From the IMG/VR virus record IMGVR_UViG_3300042905_004680, positions 1-27,821 of that record: a stretch of 27,821 nt of DNA, one strand, 5' to 3'. Positions 14,652 to 22,469 of this stretch are shown in pieces. The stretch is from a virus. Below the pieces are notes generated by a model. That model was not told where the DNA came from, ran no database searches, and worked only from the letters and a program-made list of their open reading frames with translations. How positions within the stretch are numbered: position 1 is the stretch's first letter; each line of letters starts with the position of its first letter. The position numbers and the translations under genes are program-made.

Positions 14652-15247
14652 GGCGTGGCCACCCCGTTCAGCACGACCTCGACGATGCCAGGGAGGCGCC
14701 CCTGCGGCTGCATGACCGAGCCCGTCACGCGCATGCGCCCGAGCCACACGCCCTCGGCGACCACGTCCCAAATGCCAGACCGAAGCGTGCGCACCTGCGC
14801 GAAGGCGTCGACGAACTCGAACGCCACCGCGACGCTCAGCGACGCTGCCTGCCACCGTAGCGGCGCGACAGCGGTTGCGTCAGCCGACACCCCGCCCTTG
14901 CCCGTCGACCAGCCCGGAGGGGCCATGCGGAGGCCCTGTGGCACGATGACCGCGGGCACCACGCCGCCGGTGTACGAGGACGCCCCCGAAGCCGAGCTGG
15001 GGAGGCCCGTCAGCGTGGCCACGTCGGACCCGAGCCCGAGCGTGAAGTTGCTCGACCGCGACACCGTCAGCGCCCCCGTGCCGTCGACCGACAAGGCGAA
15101 CGAGTTGTCTCGCAGCCGCTGCGTCGCCGCTTGGACTGCGCGCGCCATGATGGACCACGCGCTCTCGCGCTCGTCGCCGTCAACGCCCGTTGACTGGAGG
15201 CTGGCGCTGCCGATGATGGGCGAGGCCGGAAAGAACGCCGCCACCAT
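14648..15247 (-). CDS. Tail-tip protein A
   Basis: A 199-residue protein. ATG 15247 shares a base with the tape measure stop (TGATG) and has GGAGG six bases upstream. It contains a helix (AWSIMARAVQAATQRL), then strands of the type FALSVDGTGALTVSRSSNFTLG, a Ser/Gly-rich turn region and a C-terminal strand block (LGRMRVTGSVM, GIVEVVLNG). It follows the tape measure, where distal tail proteins are usually coded, but I cannot match it to a named family. It shares layout and weak similarity with the next gene. Confidence 0.5.
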   Translation of the reverse strand: MVAAFFPASPIIGSASLQSTGVDGDERESAWSIMARAVQAATQRLRDNSFALSVDGTGALTVSRSSNFTLGLGSDVATLTGLPSSASGASSYTGGVVPAVIVPQGLRMAPPGWSTGKGGVSADATAVAPLRWQAASLSVAVAFEFVDAFAQVRTLRSGIWDVVAEGVWLGRMRVTGSVMQPQGRLPGIVEVVLNGVATP

Positions 15248-17349
15248 CACCAACCTCCCGCGCTTGCCATGCCCGTGTTGCGCGCCTGCTGCTCCGCTTG
15301 GCGGAAGGCCCGCGCCGTGCTCTGGCCGTCCACGATACCCGTCTGGAGGTTGTAGACGTTCGTGATGGGACCGCCACCGCCGGTGTTGCTGCTGGCCGTC
15401 GTTGAGGCCGCCCGCGTGGCCGGTGCCTGCTGGCCGCCCGCGCCACTGCTCGCCCCGGTCTTTAGGACCCCGCCGGCCGCGAGCCCGAACATGGCCGCCG
15501 CCGTGAAGTGGCCCGCGCTCTCAATCGGGTTTGCCAGCGTCGCGAAGCCCATGGCGGTCTCAAAGATGGCGCGGATGCCGGCTTCTGCCTTGACCCCGCC
15601 CACCTGCTTGGCGATGGCGCCAGCGATGGCGCTCGCGCTGCCCGTCACGGCCTTGGCCATGGAGGTCTGGCCGTCCTTGTACTTGCCCAGCTGGTCGGCA
15701 ACTTGCCCGATGACCGAGCTGATTTCGCCAAAGGCAGGCACCGCAACCTGCTCAAGCTGGGAGATGCCCTCCCGGTAGCTCTCAAGCTGCTTGAGCGGCA
15801 TTGCGCGGGCCTGCTTTTCGAGCTCCTCTTCGAGCTTCTTCTGGGTCTTCTCGGCCTCTTCGCGCAGCTTCTGCTCGGACTCCGCGGCCTTGTCCTTTAC
15901 CGCAGTCAGGCCGTCGACGCTCGCCGACAACTTGTCATAAGCCTCGCTCTGCTTCTTCAAGGCTGCAACGACCTCGTCCTCGTTTGGCTTGTCAAACAGG
16001 GAGTCAGCCTTGACCCGTGAGCCCAGCAGCTCGTCGACACCCTTGAGCTGTTTGTCGAGCTCCTTGCGGACCTCGTCGTAGGCCTGCGCGTATTGCCCCA
16101 CAGGCAGCGCCGTCAGCTCGGCCTTGAGCCGCTCCTTCAGCGCAGCCGCCTGCTCGAAGAGCTGCTTCTCGCGCTTGATTGCGACCTCGCGCTCGAACTC
16201 CTCGTTGCGGAAGTCGATAAGCCTGCTGCGCGCCTGCTCCTCTTTCTCGCGAGCTTCCTTCTCGCGCTCGGCCTTGCTCTTGCCGCCGCCACCCTTCGGC
16301 GTGTCCGGCTTTTCTGGCTCTTTCTTCTGCGGCCCGACGTTCGACAGCGCCGCGCCCATGGCTTCAGCGACTCGCGTTGCTAGGCCGAGCACGCCCGACA
16401 GCGCACCCTTCTGCTTGTCCAACTCCACGCGCGTCTTCGCCGCTTGCTCGGCGCGCTCTCTCTCCGGGCCCAAGGTCTGGGTTGTTAGAACCGAAATGTC
16501 GTGTTTGATCCGCTTGACGTCTGCTTCAAGCTTCTTTTTCTGCTCGGCGTAATAGACCAGCAACTCTTCAGAGCCTTGCTCATTGCGACTCGTCTCGGAC
16601 TTGATGCGAGCAATCTCTTTCTCTGCTGCCTCTTGGTCTTTTTTCAGCGCAAGCATAGCTTGCGTCGCCATGCGAACTTGGGAGTTGGCCTCGCGCTCTT
16701 CAAGCACGAGCTTGAGCCGTTGCTCAGCCAGCTCCTCCTGCTTGACCTTGAGCTCCTCGACGCGGGCCAGTTCCTTCTCGTGTTCGAGCTCCGCCTGCGC
16801 CCGCTCCTCTGCGGCCTTGTCGCCGGCGAGCTTGATTAGCTTCAGGCGGTCCTCCGCCATCTGCACGCCGACCGTTCTGTTCACGGCGGCGGCGGCGCGC
16901 TCCGCTTGGGCAAGCTTCTCGACGGCGTCTCTTGTGGTTTGGGCCTGGGCCTCTGCCTTCTTCAACTCCTCGGTGAACTTCTTCTGCGCCTCCTTGGCCT
17001 CCTCCGACTTCTCGGTAAAGAACTTGTAGACGTCGATGGCCGCGCTAACAGCCATCCCAAGGAACCCGAAGACACCGATGATCTTCTCTGTTGCGCCCTT
17101 GATCTTGTCGATGCCCTCGACCACGCCCTCGGCGTTCTTGGCATAGCCCTTCATGCGATCGTTAACGCCGACCGTAGCCGCTGCCGCGGTCTTTGCGGCC
17201 TCGGTCTGGTCCTTGCTGGCCCCCGTCAGCTGGCGAATCTTGGCCTCAAGCTCCGCCATCTGCTTTTTGGTGGCTTCGAGCATGGCCGAAACCTCGCTCT
17301 CGCCGACCAGTGCGACGTTCAGCTCACTCCGAGATGCCGTTAGCGCCAT
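15247..17349 (-). CDS. Tape measure protein
   Basis: A 700-residue protein with GGGAG before ATG 17349. Residues about 89-110 form a hydrophobic stretch (IIGVFGFLGMAVSAAIDVY). Most of residues 110-560 are highly charged coiled coil rich in Ala, Glu, Lys and Gln, interrupted by a Pro/Gly linker (PEKPDTPKGGGGKSKAE). The C-terminal region is hydrophobic and small-residue rich (FTAAAMFGLAAGGVLKTG), then a Gln/Ala tail. This is the layout of siphovirus tape measures, which set tail length and help eject DNA. By the usual 0.15 nm per residue the tail would be about 105 nm. It follows the two chaperone frames, the standard order. No lytic domain is seen. Confidence 0.85.
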   Translation of the reverse strand: MALTASRSELNVALVGESEVSAMLEATKKQMAELEAKIRQLTGASKDQTEAAKTAAAATVGVNDRMKGYAKNAEGVVEGIDKIKGATEKIIGVFGFLGMAVSAAIDVYKFFTEKSEEAKEAQKKFTEELKKAEAQAQTTRDAVEKLAQAERAAAAVNRTVGVQMAEDRLKLIKLAGDKAAEERAQAELEHEKELARVEELKVKQEELAEQRLKLVLEEREANSQVRMATQAMLALKKDQEAAEKEIARIKSETSRNEQGSEELLVYYAEQKKKLEADVKRIKHDISVLTTQTLGPERERAEQAAKTRVELDKQKGALSGVLGLATRVAEAMGAALSNVGPQKKEPEKPDTPKGGGGKSKAEREKEAREKEEQARSRLIDFRNEEFEREVAIKREKQLFEQAAALKERLKAELTALPVGQYAQAYDEVRKELDKQLKGVDELLGSRVKADSLFDKPNEDEVVAALKKQSEAYDKLSASVDGLTAVKDKAAESEQKLREEAEKTQKKLEEELEKQARAMPLKQLESYREGISQLEQVAVPAFGEISSVIGQVADQLGKYKDGQTSMAKAVTGSASAIAGAIAKQVGGVKAEAGIRAIFETAMGFATLANPIESAGHFTAAAMFGLAAGGVLKTGASSGAGGQQAPATRAASTTASSNTGGGGPITNVYNLQTGIVDGQSTARAFRQAEQQARNTGMASAGGW

Positions 17350-17695
17350 GGTGCCGCTCCCATCCTGCCAGGTCGTCGAGGTCTCGTACTACCCACGCGG
17401 GCAGGTCGTCGCCGCGTAGGGTACCACAGACGCGCTTTTCCGCCTGCAACGCGCGCAAGACCCGCAATCTCGGGCTGTTGCGCGCCTCGCCGATGGGGCA
17501 CGAGGGCCAGACCACGTCATAAAGCTTGCCGCCGGCGCAGAGCTCATCGCATGCCCCCTTGGCGATGCAGTGATACCCCCACCGGCCCAGCTCGTGAAGG
17601 CTGGCGGCCACTCGGAGGAGGGCTATTTCGTGGCCGCGAAAGGGTTGGTCGAGACCTTGTAGACCAGAGCCCCCAGCGTGCGCTGGAAATGCCAC
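17324..17695 (-). CDS. Tail assembly chaperone, downstream frame (gpT-like), probably made by -1 frameshift
   Basis: An open frame in the -1 register relative to the previous chaperone frame, overlapping it by 73 bases and the tape measure start by 26. Independent starts are GTG 17695 (GGAG eight bases upstream) or GTG 17611 (no ribosome site). The better reading is that ribosomes slip at 17638-17644, so this frame is read from 17638 on and adds 104 residues (RGHEIALLRV to GANGISE), giving a 215-residue fusion. The added part has Cys at several points, including IAKGACDELCAGG, and a Trp-rich C-terminus. Position between tail tube and tape measure is that of lambda gpGT, which coats the tape measure during tail assembly. 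Confidence 0.65.
   Translation of the reverse strand: MAFPAHAGGSGLQGLDQPFRGHEIALLRVAASLHELGRWGYHCIAKGACDELCAGGKLYDVVWPSCPIGEARNSPRLRVLRALQAEKRVCGTLRGDDLPAWVVRDLDDLAGWERHHGANGISE
17604..17644 (-). promoter_or_regulatory. Candidate -1 ribosomal frameshift signal
   Basis: On the minus strand, positions 17644-17638 read CCCTTTC in zero-frame register C CCT TTC, a perfect X XXY YYZ heptamer. It is followed at once by GCGGCCAC (17637-17630), which pairs perfectly with GTGGCCGC (17611-17604) around an 18-base loop. The zero frame stops at TAG 17625-17623 inside the loop, and the -1 frame stays open to 17324. The hairpin starts closer to the heptamer than the usual 5-9 bases, so the stimulator may be a different fold or a pseudoknot. 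Confidence 0.7.
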
Positions 17696-17970
17696 GGAAT
17701 GGGCTCCGCGCCGCTGATGAGCGGCCTGTCGCCCTCGTGCACCGCAGCATCGACCAGCGCGCCGAGCATCTTGCCGTCGTCCGACAGCGGGATGGCGTCG
17801 AACTCACGCCTGGACAGCGCCCGAATCCTGACCTTGGTGGCCTCTGGCCCCACGGTGGCCTCGGACACGGGCACCCACTCGTTCTCGCCACGCTCCCCGA
17901 CACCGGACACGTCCGGGTCGGAGGTGTTCACCACTTCGAAATAGGCCGTGTTGACCCGCTGCAACCCCAT
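17623..17970 (-). CDS. Tail assembly chaperone, upstream frame (gpG-like)
   Basis: A 115-residue protein with GAGGAG six bases before ATG 17970. It is acidic at the N-terminus and mixed alpha/beta, with VRIRALSRREFDAI in the middle and KVSTNPFAATK at the end. It sits between the tail tube gene and the tape measure gene, the conserved position of gpG-type chaperones, whose sequences are poorly conserved between phages. Its last codons carry a slippery heptamer, and a fraction of ribosomes is expected to continue in the next frame to make a gpGT-type fusion. The identification rests on position, size and the frameshift signal. Confidence 0.7.
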   Translation of the reverse strand: MGLQRVNTAYFEVVNTSDPDVSGVGERGENEWVPVSEATVGPEATKVRIRALSRREFDAIPLSDDGKMLGALVDAAVHEGDRPLISGAEPIPWHFQRTLGALVYKVSTNPFAATK

Positions 17971-17990
17971 CTGCGTCTCCTCAGATGGCG

Positions 17991-19214
17991 TCAGGCGAAC
18001 GACACGCGGAACGCCGTGCCCTTCACGGTGCTCGTCCCGCCTGTGCCGTCCCCTGGCGCAATGACATTGCGGACTTCGAGCACGCGCTCAAAGCCCCAGA
18101 TACCGCCAAGGTCGACCGGCTTGCTGGTGCTCTGCACCTGAAGCGCAGGGCCGTAGGCCGCGACGTGGTAACCCTGCTGCGCCCCGCGGCTGGACAGGTA
18201 CCAAGCGCGCTGCACGGCGTCGCCCGGAGTGCTCTGGCTGGCCATGTCCGCGTAGATGTTTTCGGTCGTCTTGCGCTCGGTGATGACCGCCGTGCGGTCC
18301 GTCGTCACCAGCTGCGACACGCCCTGCGCCGACTGCGCGCAAAGGGCCTCGGCGAGCGTCTGCGTCACGACGATGGACACCTCCGAGAAGCACTCGTAGG
18401 CGTCGGCGATGCTGTCGTAGACGCCGGCCGTGTTGATGACCGGGCCGAGCTGCGTGCGAGGGAAGCTGAAGGCCGGAGCCGTCAGCCCGGTGACGTAGTC
18501 CCAATCAAGGAACTGGAGGGTGATGGCTACCGTCACCTGCGTCTTCGAGTTGGCCGTCAGCGTGCAGTTGGTCACGCGGCCGTCGTAGGCGCGGAAGCCA
18601 CCGTCAACCGAGCCCGCCGTCGCGAACTGCATGGTAAAGGGCAGGTTGGCTAGGCCGCCGGTGCCAAACGCCACGGTGACCGAGGCGCCCGCGGAGTTGC
18701 CCGGCGTGTCCTCCATGTCGAAGGGCAGGTTGACCTCGTCCGGCGTAGGCGCCGTGTCGACCGTCTGCACCCACGAAATCTGGCGATTTCCGTTGTCGAG
18801 CAGCACGCCCGCGCCCTGGCCAATCCAGTCAGCGCTGGCGCTCGCGACGAGCAGCTGGTCTGCGCTGCCGCCCGAAATACCCCCGATGGCCGCGAGCTGC
18901 TGAATCGTGCCGAAGGCGTCGGCGATGAGCTTGTGCTCAATGGTGGTAGCAATGGCGCCACCAACGCCGACGTTACAGTTTGTCAGCACGAACGTGAGCT
19001 GCGCGGTCGCACCGGCCTTGCTGCCCGGCTTCTTGTCCGAGGCGCCGAACACCGGCCGCTGCGTCGGCTGCCCGAGGGCCTCCTGCTCGCCCGCCGGCAT
19101 GAACATGCCCTGCGCGTCGATAGCGTCCGCGTCAGCAAAGGAGGTCTCGGCAGTGCCCCACGCGGCCTGCTGCTTGCACCAAATCCTGCCCAGCTTCGTC
19201 GGTCCCAGTGCCAT
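17991..19214 (-). CDS. Major tail tube protein
   Basis: A 407-residue protein with a GAGGGGGT site before ATG 19214. The N-terminus (GRIWCKQQAAWGTAETSF) has the pattern seen in many siphovirus tube proteins of this type, where a K/Q-x-x-x-WGT motif follows the start. Later strands such as KAGATAQLTFVLTN and NCTLTANSKTQVTVAITLQF suggest beta-rich domains; internal similarity between halves is possible but not proven. It would polymerise as the tail tube that carries DNA. It is longer than the roughly 150-250 residues of minimal tube proteins, so an extra domain decorating the tube is likely. It directly precedes the chaperone pair. Confidence 0.7.
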   Translation of the reverse strand: MALGPTKLGRIWCKQQAAWGTAETSFADADAIDAQGMFMPAGEQEALGQPTQRPVFGASDKKPGSKAGATAQLTFVLTNCNVGVGGAIATTIEHKLIADAFGTIQQLAAIGGISGGSADQLLVASASADWIGQGAGVLLDNGNRQISWVQTVDTAPTPDEVNLPFDMEDTPGNSAGASVTVAFGTGGLANLPFTMQFATAGSVDGGFRAYDGRVTNCTLTANSKTQVTVAITLQFLDWDYVTGLTAPAFSFPRTQLGPVINTAGVYDSIADAYECFSEVSIVVTQTLAEALCAQSAQGVSQLVTTDRTAVITERKTTENIYADMASQSTPGDAVQRAWYLSSRGAQQGYHVAAYGPALQVQSTSKPVDLGGIWGFERVLEVRNVIAPGDGTGGTSTVKGTAFRVSFA

Positions 19215-19225
19215 GAGCTACCCCC

Positions 19226-19666
19226 TCAACCTGTGATGACAGCGCCGTCGAGCTTGTACACGACGACGACGGAAAACGCACTCGTGATTGAACTCGGCGA
19301 CGCCTCCGCCAGCCCGACGGGCTGCACGTCCACGCGCATGACGCCGGCCTCGGTCTCGAAGAGCCGCTCGGCCTTGCTCCAAAAGCGCTCAGAGTCCGAG
19401 GCGATACGGTCCTCCACGCCGGCCTGCATGGCCGCGTAAAAGAAGCTGACCGTGAACTCGACGCGCCAGGTGTCGCAGTTGTTGATTTCGACGCGCGCCG
19501 GCTGGGCCGCTAGCGTCAAGGTGAAGACGCGGTCGGGCGCCGAGTCCGGGTCGATAGCCCCGGCGTCGAGGTGCCGGAAGCGGTCGCCCGCGTGGGCCCG
19601 CACGTCCGGGATGGCGCTCTCGATGGCCGCCGCCAGCGCCTGACGGATGGTCGAGGCGCGCGTCAT
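19226..19666 (-). CDS. Tail terminator or tail completion protein
   Basis: A 146-residue protein starting at ATG 19666, which overlaps the upstream stop (ATGA). An N-terminal helix (STIRQALAAAIESAIP) is followed by strands (FTLTLAAQPARVEI, WRVEFTVSFFYAAM) and a C-terminal strand (AFSVVVVYKLDG). This order is typical of gpU-like terminators, which cap the tube and bind the connector. Its place between neck adaptor and tail tube genes supports the call. The sequence itself is not distinctive. Confidence 0.6.
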   Translation of the reverse strand: MTRASTIRQALAAAIESAIPDVRAHAGDRFRHLDAGAIDPDSAPDRVFTLTLAAQPARVEINNCDTWRVEFTVSFFYAAMQAGVEDRIASDSERFWSKAERLFETEAGVMRVDVQPVGLAEASPSSITSAFSVVVVYKLDGAVITG

Positions 19667-20535
19667 GTGCGGTTCAGCCGGATGGTCTTGGGCCCGACGA
19701 ACTCGGCGACGTCGACCTTGCCGTCGTCGTTGTCGTCGTGCCAAGTGCCAGACAGCGCAAACTCAAGCTGCTGCTTTAACTCCTCCTCCATGCGGTCGAC
19801 GAACGTGGTGCCGTCGAAGCCCGGAGGGATGAGCCCGTCGCGCGCGAGCTCGATGCGAAGCGCCGCCATGCCCGCGTCCGCGAGCAGGCTCTGGTCGCCG
19901 ACGAGGTAGGGCATGCGGCCGCTCGCCAGCACGCGCTGAATGACCCGCCGCGACGCCCGCTCGGCCACGCCGACCCAGTACTCGGACCGCTTGCCGGCCG
20001 CGACGCCAGGGAACGCATAGCCCGCGTGGCGAGCTGCGACGTCCGGCGTCATCGGCGTGGTGAATACGGTGCGACATACGCAGGCCGGCTCGAGGTAGTT
20101 GCTGACCTGACCCGCCGTCGGAGTGACGAGCCAGCGCAGCTGATACCACTGGCCGACCTGCGCAGTCGACGCGCTCGGGATGGTGGCCGACAGCGTGGCG
20201 CCGTAGAGGCTGGACGCGGTCGTGACCGTCACACCGAGGGTGTCCTGGTACGACACAGTCGAACCGGACACCGACGAGGGGCGGATGAGCGCCGCACCCT
20301 CGGTCGGATTAACGAGCCAGTACGCCCGGCCCGCCACGATGGTGCCCGCCCCGGCCGCCACCGTGAAAGAAAAGTCCCCGACGCTGGCGATCGCTCGCGA
20401 CACCGGGTCGAGGGTCACACTGGGAGACGACAGCGTGACACCCGCCGATGAGACGAACGCCAGCGTCGCAGACGCGGGACGCACCGGCGGCACGAGCTCC
20501 ACCGGTGCGCTTTGGTTCTGTTGCAGAAACCGCAT
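19663..20535 (-). CDS. Neck or head-tail adaptor with EF-hand-like loop
   Basis: A 290-residue protein with GAGGAG before ATG 20535. Residues 1-160 are beta-rich and look like an Ig-like or sandwich domain (WYQLRWLVTPTAGQ, CVCRTVFTTP). Residues about 160-260 are helical and end in a connector-like part (DRMEEELKQQLEFAL). Residues 267-278 (DDNDDGKVDVAE) match a 12-residue EF-hand loop: Asp1, Asn3, Asp5, Gly6, Val8, Asp9, Glu12. Its place between capsid and tail terminator genes suggests a head-tail connector or adaptor. Calcium binding is inferred from the loop only. Confidence 0.6.
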   Translation of the reverse strand: MRFLQQNQSAPVELVPPVRPASATLAFVSSAGVTLSSPSVTLDPVSRAIASVGDFSFTVAAGAGTIVAGRAYWLVNPTEGAALIRPSSVSGSTVSYQDTLGVTVTTASSLYGATLSATIPSASTAQVGQWYQLRWLVTPTAGQVSNYLEPACVCRTVFTTPMTPDVAARHAGYAFPGVAAGKRSEYWVGVAERASRRVIQRVLASGRMPYLVGDQSLLADAGMAALRIELARDGLIPPGFDGTTFVDRMEEELKQQLEFALSGTWHDDNDDGKVDVAEFVGPKTIRLNRT

Positions 20536-20561
20536 GGCGTCTCCTCACACGCGGTCGGACT

Positions 20562-21440
20562 TCAGACCTCGGAGCCGACGATGCCGTCAGGCAGGGCCGA
20601 GACGGCCGCGCTGATCGCAAAATCAAGGCTGTACTTGCCAGCCTTGGAATCCTCGTCGATCTGCACCTGAAGGTCCGGCGCGCTGCGCTCCCAGAAGATG
20701 AGCGGCGAGCTGGAGCGGCTGACGAGGAACCAGTTGTCGGCATCGCTCAGGTGGTTCCAGACGATGGTCTGAATCCCGTAGGAGCCCGCCATGTTGAGCT
20801 GGTTCTGATCGCTGGTGACGGCCGAGCCGAGGGCCTGACCGGCAGCCTCCTCGAGGTCCGGCGGGACGATGAGGTAGAACCCACCCTCGGCGACAACGTC
20901 GCGCGGCAGGCCCTGGTAATCGCGCCACCGGCGGAACATGGCGATGGCCGCCATGATGGCCGCGGAGTCAAGAGCCGTGGTGAGCTTGTTGGACCGCGTG
21001 CCAATGGCCGTGGTGTGGTCCACAGCGCAGAGGGCCTTGCCGTCCACCGACGTGGTCTGCGTCGAGAACGCGCCAGCGAGGACCTCGGCAGCCTTGGCGG
21101 CGTAGGTCGAAGCGGTCGCCACGCCGATTCGCTGCGGCAGCGTGGTGGTCGACTCGGGCACGTCCTTGGCGTCGTACTTGTCAACGCGCACCTGGACGCC
21201 GTACTTTTCGTATTCGACGAGCTGCGGCGTCAACGCCTCAAGCTCCTGCACCGGGAGGTCGCCGCCCATCCACTTCGGAATCTGGGACACGCCGGTGATG
21301 GGCGAGATGCGGAGGTCGGCAATGTCGTTTCGACGGTAGTCGAACGCCTGCGCCCACTGCTCGGAGACCGAGAAGACGCCCTCGAAAAAGCGCTCGACGA
21401 CGGTCTGCTTGACGTTGGTATTGTTGAAATTGGTAGCCAT
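20562..21440 (-). CDS. Major capsid protein, Mu gpT-like
   Basis: A 292-residue protein with a strong AGGAGGT seven bases before ATG 21440. Features seen in Mu gpT-type HK97-fold capsids include DGKALCAVDHTT followed by a Ser/Asn/Lys stretch, an AIMAAIAMFRRWRD helix, FYLIVPPDLEEAAGQAL, and C-terminal FWERSAPDLQVQIDE, a typical capsid strand motif. The start (NTNVKQTVVERFFEGVF) resembles gpT-like N-terminal arms. It forms the icosahedral head. It is preceded by a decoration-like gene and a scaffold-like gene and followed by neck genes, the expected order. There is no obvious N-terminal delta domain, which fits a separate scaffold protein. Confidence 0.8.
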   Translation of the reverse strand: MATNFNNTNVKQTVVERFFEGVFSVSEQWAQAFDYRRNDIADLRISPITGVSQIPKWMGGDLPVQELEALTPQLVEYEKYGVQVRVDKYDAKDVPESTTTLPQRIGVATASTYAAKAAEVLAGAFSTQTTSVDGKALCAVDHTTAIGTRSNKLTTALDSAAIMAAIAMFRRWRDYQGLPRDVVAEGGFYLIVPPDLEEAAGQALGSAVTSDQNQLNMAGSYGIQTIVWNHLSDADNWFLVSRSSSPLIFWERSAPDLQVQIDEDSKAGKYSLDFAISAAVSALPDGIVGSEV

Positions 21441-21455
21441 GTCAGTGACCTCCTA

Positions 21456-21923
21456 TCAGTCGAGCGGCTGGAGAGAGACGATGAACTCCTTGGCGTCCGC
21501 CTGGTTTGCCGCGGAAGCCGCGTTGAACTGGCCCGTCAGGGAGATGACCACGTCGGAGTTGGTGTCAAGCGCGAGGTCCGCCAGGTGGCTCCCCGAAACG
21601 AGAACCGCCGAACCAGCCGACAGCGACCGAACCTGAAGCAGGTCGTTGGCGATGCTGCCCGAGACAAAGCCGTCAATGACCTCGTTGTTGACGACGTCAT
21701 GAGCCGCGACCGTCGCCACGACGTGGCTTCCGATTTTCACCTTGGTCAGGAAGGTGTCGGACCCGTTGGTCGACGGCAGCTTCAGCGCATAGTCGATGCT
21801 AAGCTTGTAGGGGCTGCGCAGAAAAAACGCCGGCACAGTGACCGAGGCCATGACGATCTCGGCAGTCGAGTTCGTGGCCTGGGTAAACGACGCAGGCTGA
21901 AACAGATTGGCAGGCTTTGCCAT
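21456..21923 (-). CDS. Possible head decoration protein
   Basis: A 155-residue protein with GGAGG five bases before ATG 21923 (MAKPANLF); an in-frame TTG at 21935 would add only four residues. It is beta-rich with small residues: AEIVMASVTVPAFFLRSPYKLSIDYALKLPST, KVKIGSHVVATVAAHDVV and SDVVISLTGQF. It sits directly before the major capsid gene, where decoration proteins are commonly coded, and has a good ribosome site, expected for an abundant protein. No specific motif confirms it. A virion stabilising role is the most likely of several. Confidence 0.5.
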   Translation of the reverse strand: MAKPANLFQPASFTQATNSTAEIVMASVTVPAFFLRSPYKLSIDYALKLPSTNGSDTFLTKVKIGSHVVATVAAHDVVNNEVIDGFVSGSIANDLLQVRSLSAGSAVLVSGSHLADLALDTNSDVVISLTGQFNAASAANQADAKEFIVSLQPLD

Positions 21924-21944
21924 GTTGTCCTCCAAGTGAAAGAG

Positions 21945-21958
21945 CCGGCCCGCGCCGG
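21945..21958 (-). other. Short hairpin in a 96-base gap
   Basis: On the minus strand CCGGC, GCGG, GCCGG form a 5-bp stem with a four-base loop, followed by CTCTTTC. It lies in the 21924-22019 gap, the largest in the head region, upstream of the decoration-like and capsid genes. It may be a weak terminator or a processing site that raises capsid expression. No promoter was recognised in the gap. Confidence 0.3.
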
Positions 21959-22019
21959 TGCCCGACCACTATGGGCGCGCCGACACGGGCCTGCAATCAC
22001 CACCAGAAACCCCTAACAA

Positions 22020-22469
22020 TCACCGACGCTTGGCTTTGTCAAAACCCTTGGAAACGGTGATGTCCACACCCTGCCCAAGCTCGCGCTGCATGACCTGCGC
22101 CGCCGTCGGACGGTTGCGCGACAGGGCCTTCCGCGCGGCCTGCACGTTGGCCCACACTTGCGGGTCGTACCAGACGTAGACGCCGAGCTTGCCATCGCGC
22201 TCGAAGCCCAGCGGCGGACGCATCCCTGCCGGCGCGTCCATAGCGCCCATGGCCTTGTGCTTGTGGTAGATGCGCGCACACGCCGGCGGCATCGACCCGT
22301 CCGTGTGGCGGGCTCCGCAGCGGAACCAGTGCATGCGCTCCATGCCCGGAGGGGCGAACCACATGCCGACCTCGTCGGTCTTGCTGATGTCGTCGAGGTC
22401 GCGGACAAACCGCTCCGCCTGCGCGCGCTGTTCGGCGAGGGCCTTCTCAAGGTCGAAGTTGGTCGTCAT
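22020..22469 (-). CDS. Hypothetical head-region protein
   Basis: A 149-residue protein starting at ATG 22469, which overlaps the previous stop (ATGA). The N-terminus is a charged helix. The middle (residues about 45-75) has FRCGARHTDGSMPPACARIYHKHK: two Cys and several His, a possible metal site. GVYVWYDPQVWANVQAARKAL follows, and the C-terminus is basic. The family is not recognised. It lies between the scaffold-like and decoration-like genes. A head assembly role is inferred from position only. Confidence 0.5.
   Translation of the reverse strand: MTTNFDLEKALAEQRAQAERFVRDLDDISKTDEVGMWFAPPGMERMHWFRCGARHTDGSMPPACARIYHKHKAMGAMDAPAGMRPPLGFERDGKLGVYVWYDPQVWANVQAARKALSRNRPTAAQVMQRELGQGVDITVSKGFDKAKRR

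Noticed and set aside
20448-22016. A 522-codon plus-strand open frame opposite capsid and neck genes
   Set aside because: It is antisense to a clear capsid gene with a strong ribosome site; its composition is that of a GC-rich shadow.
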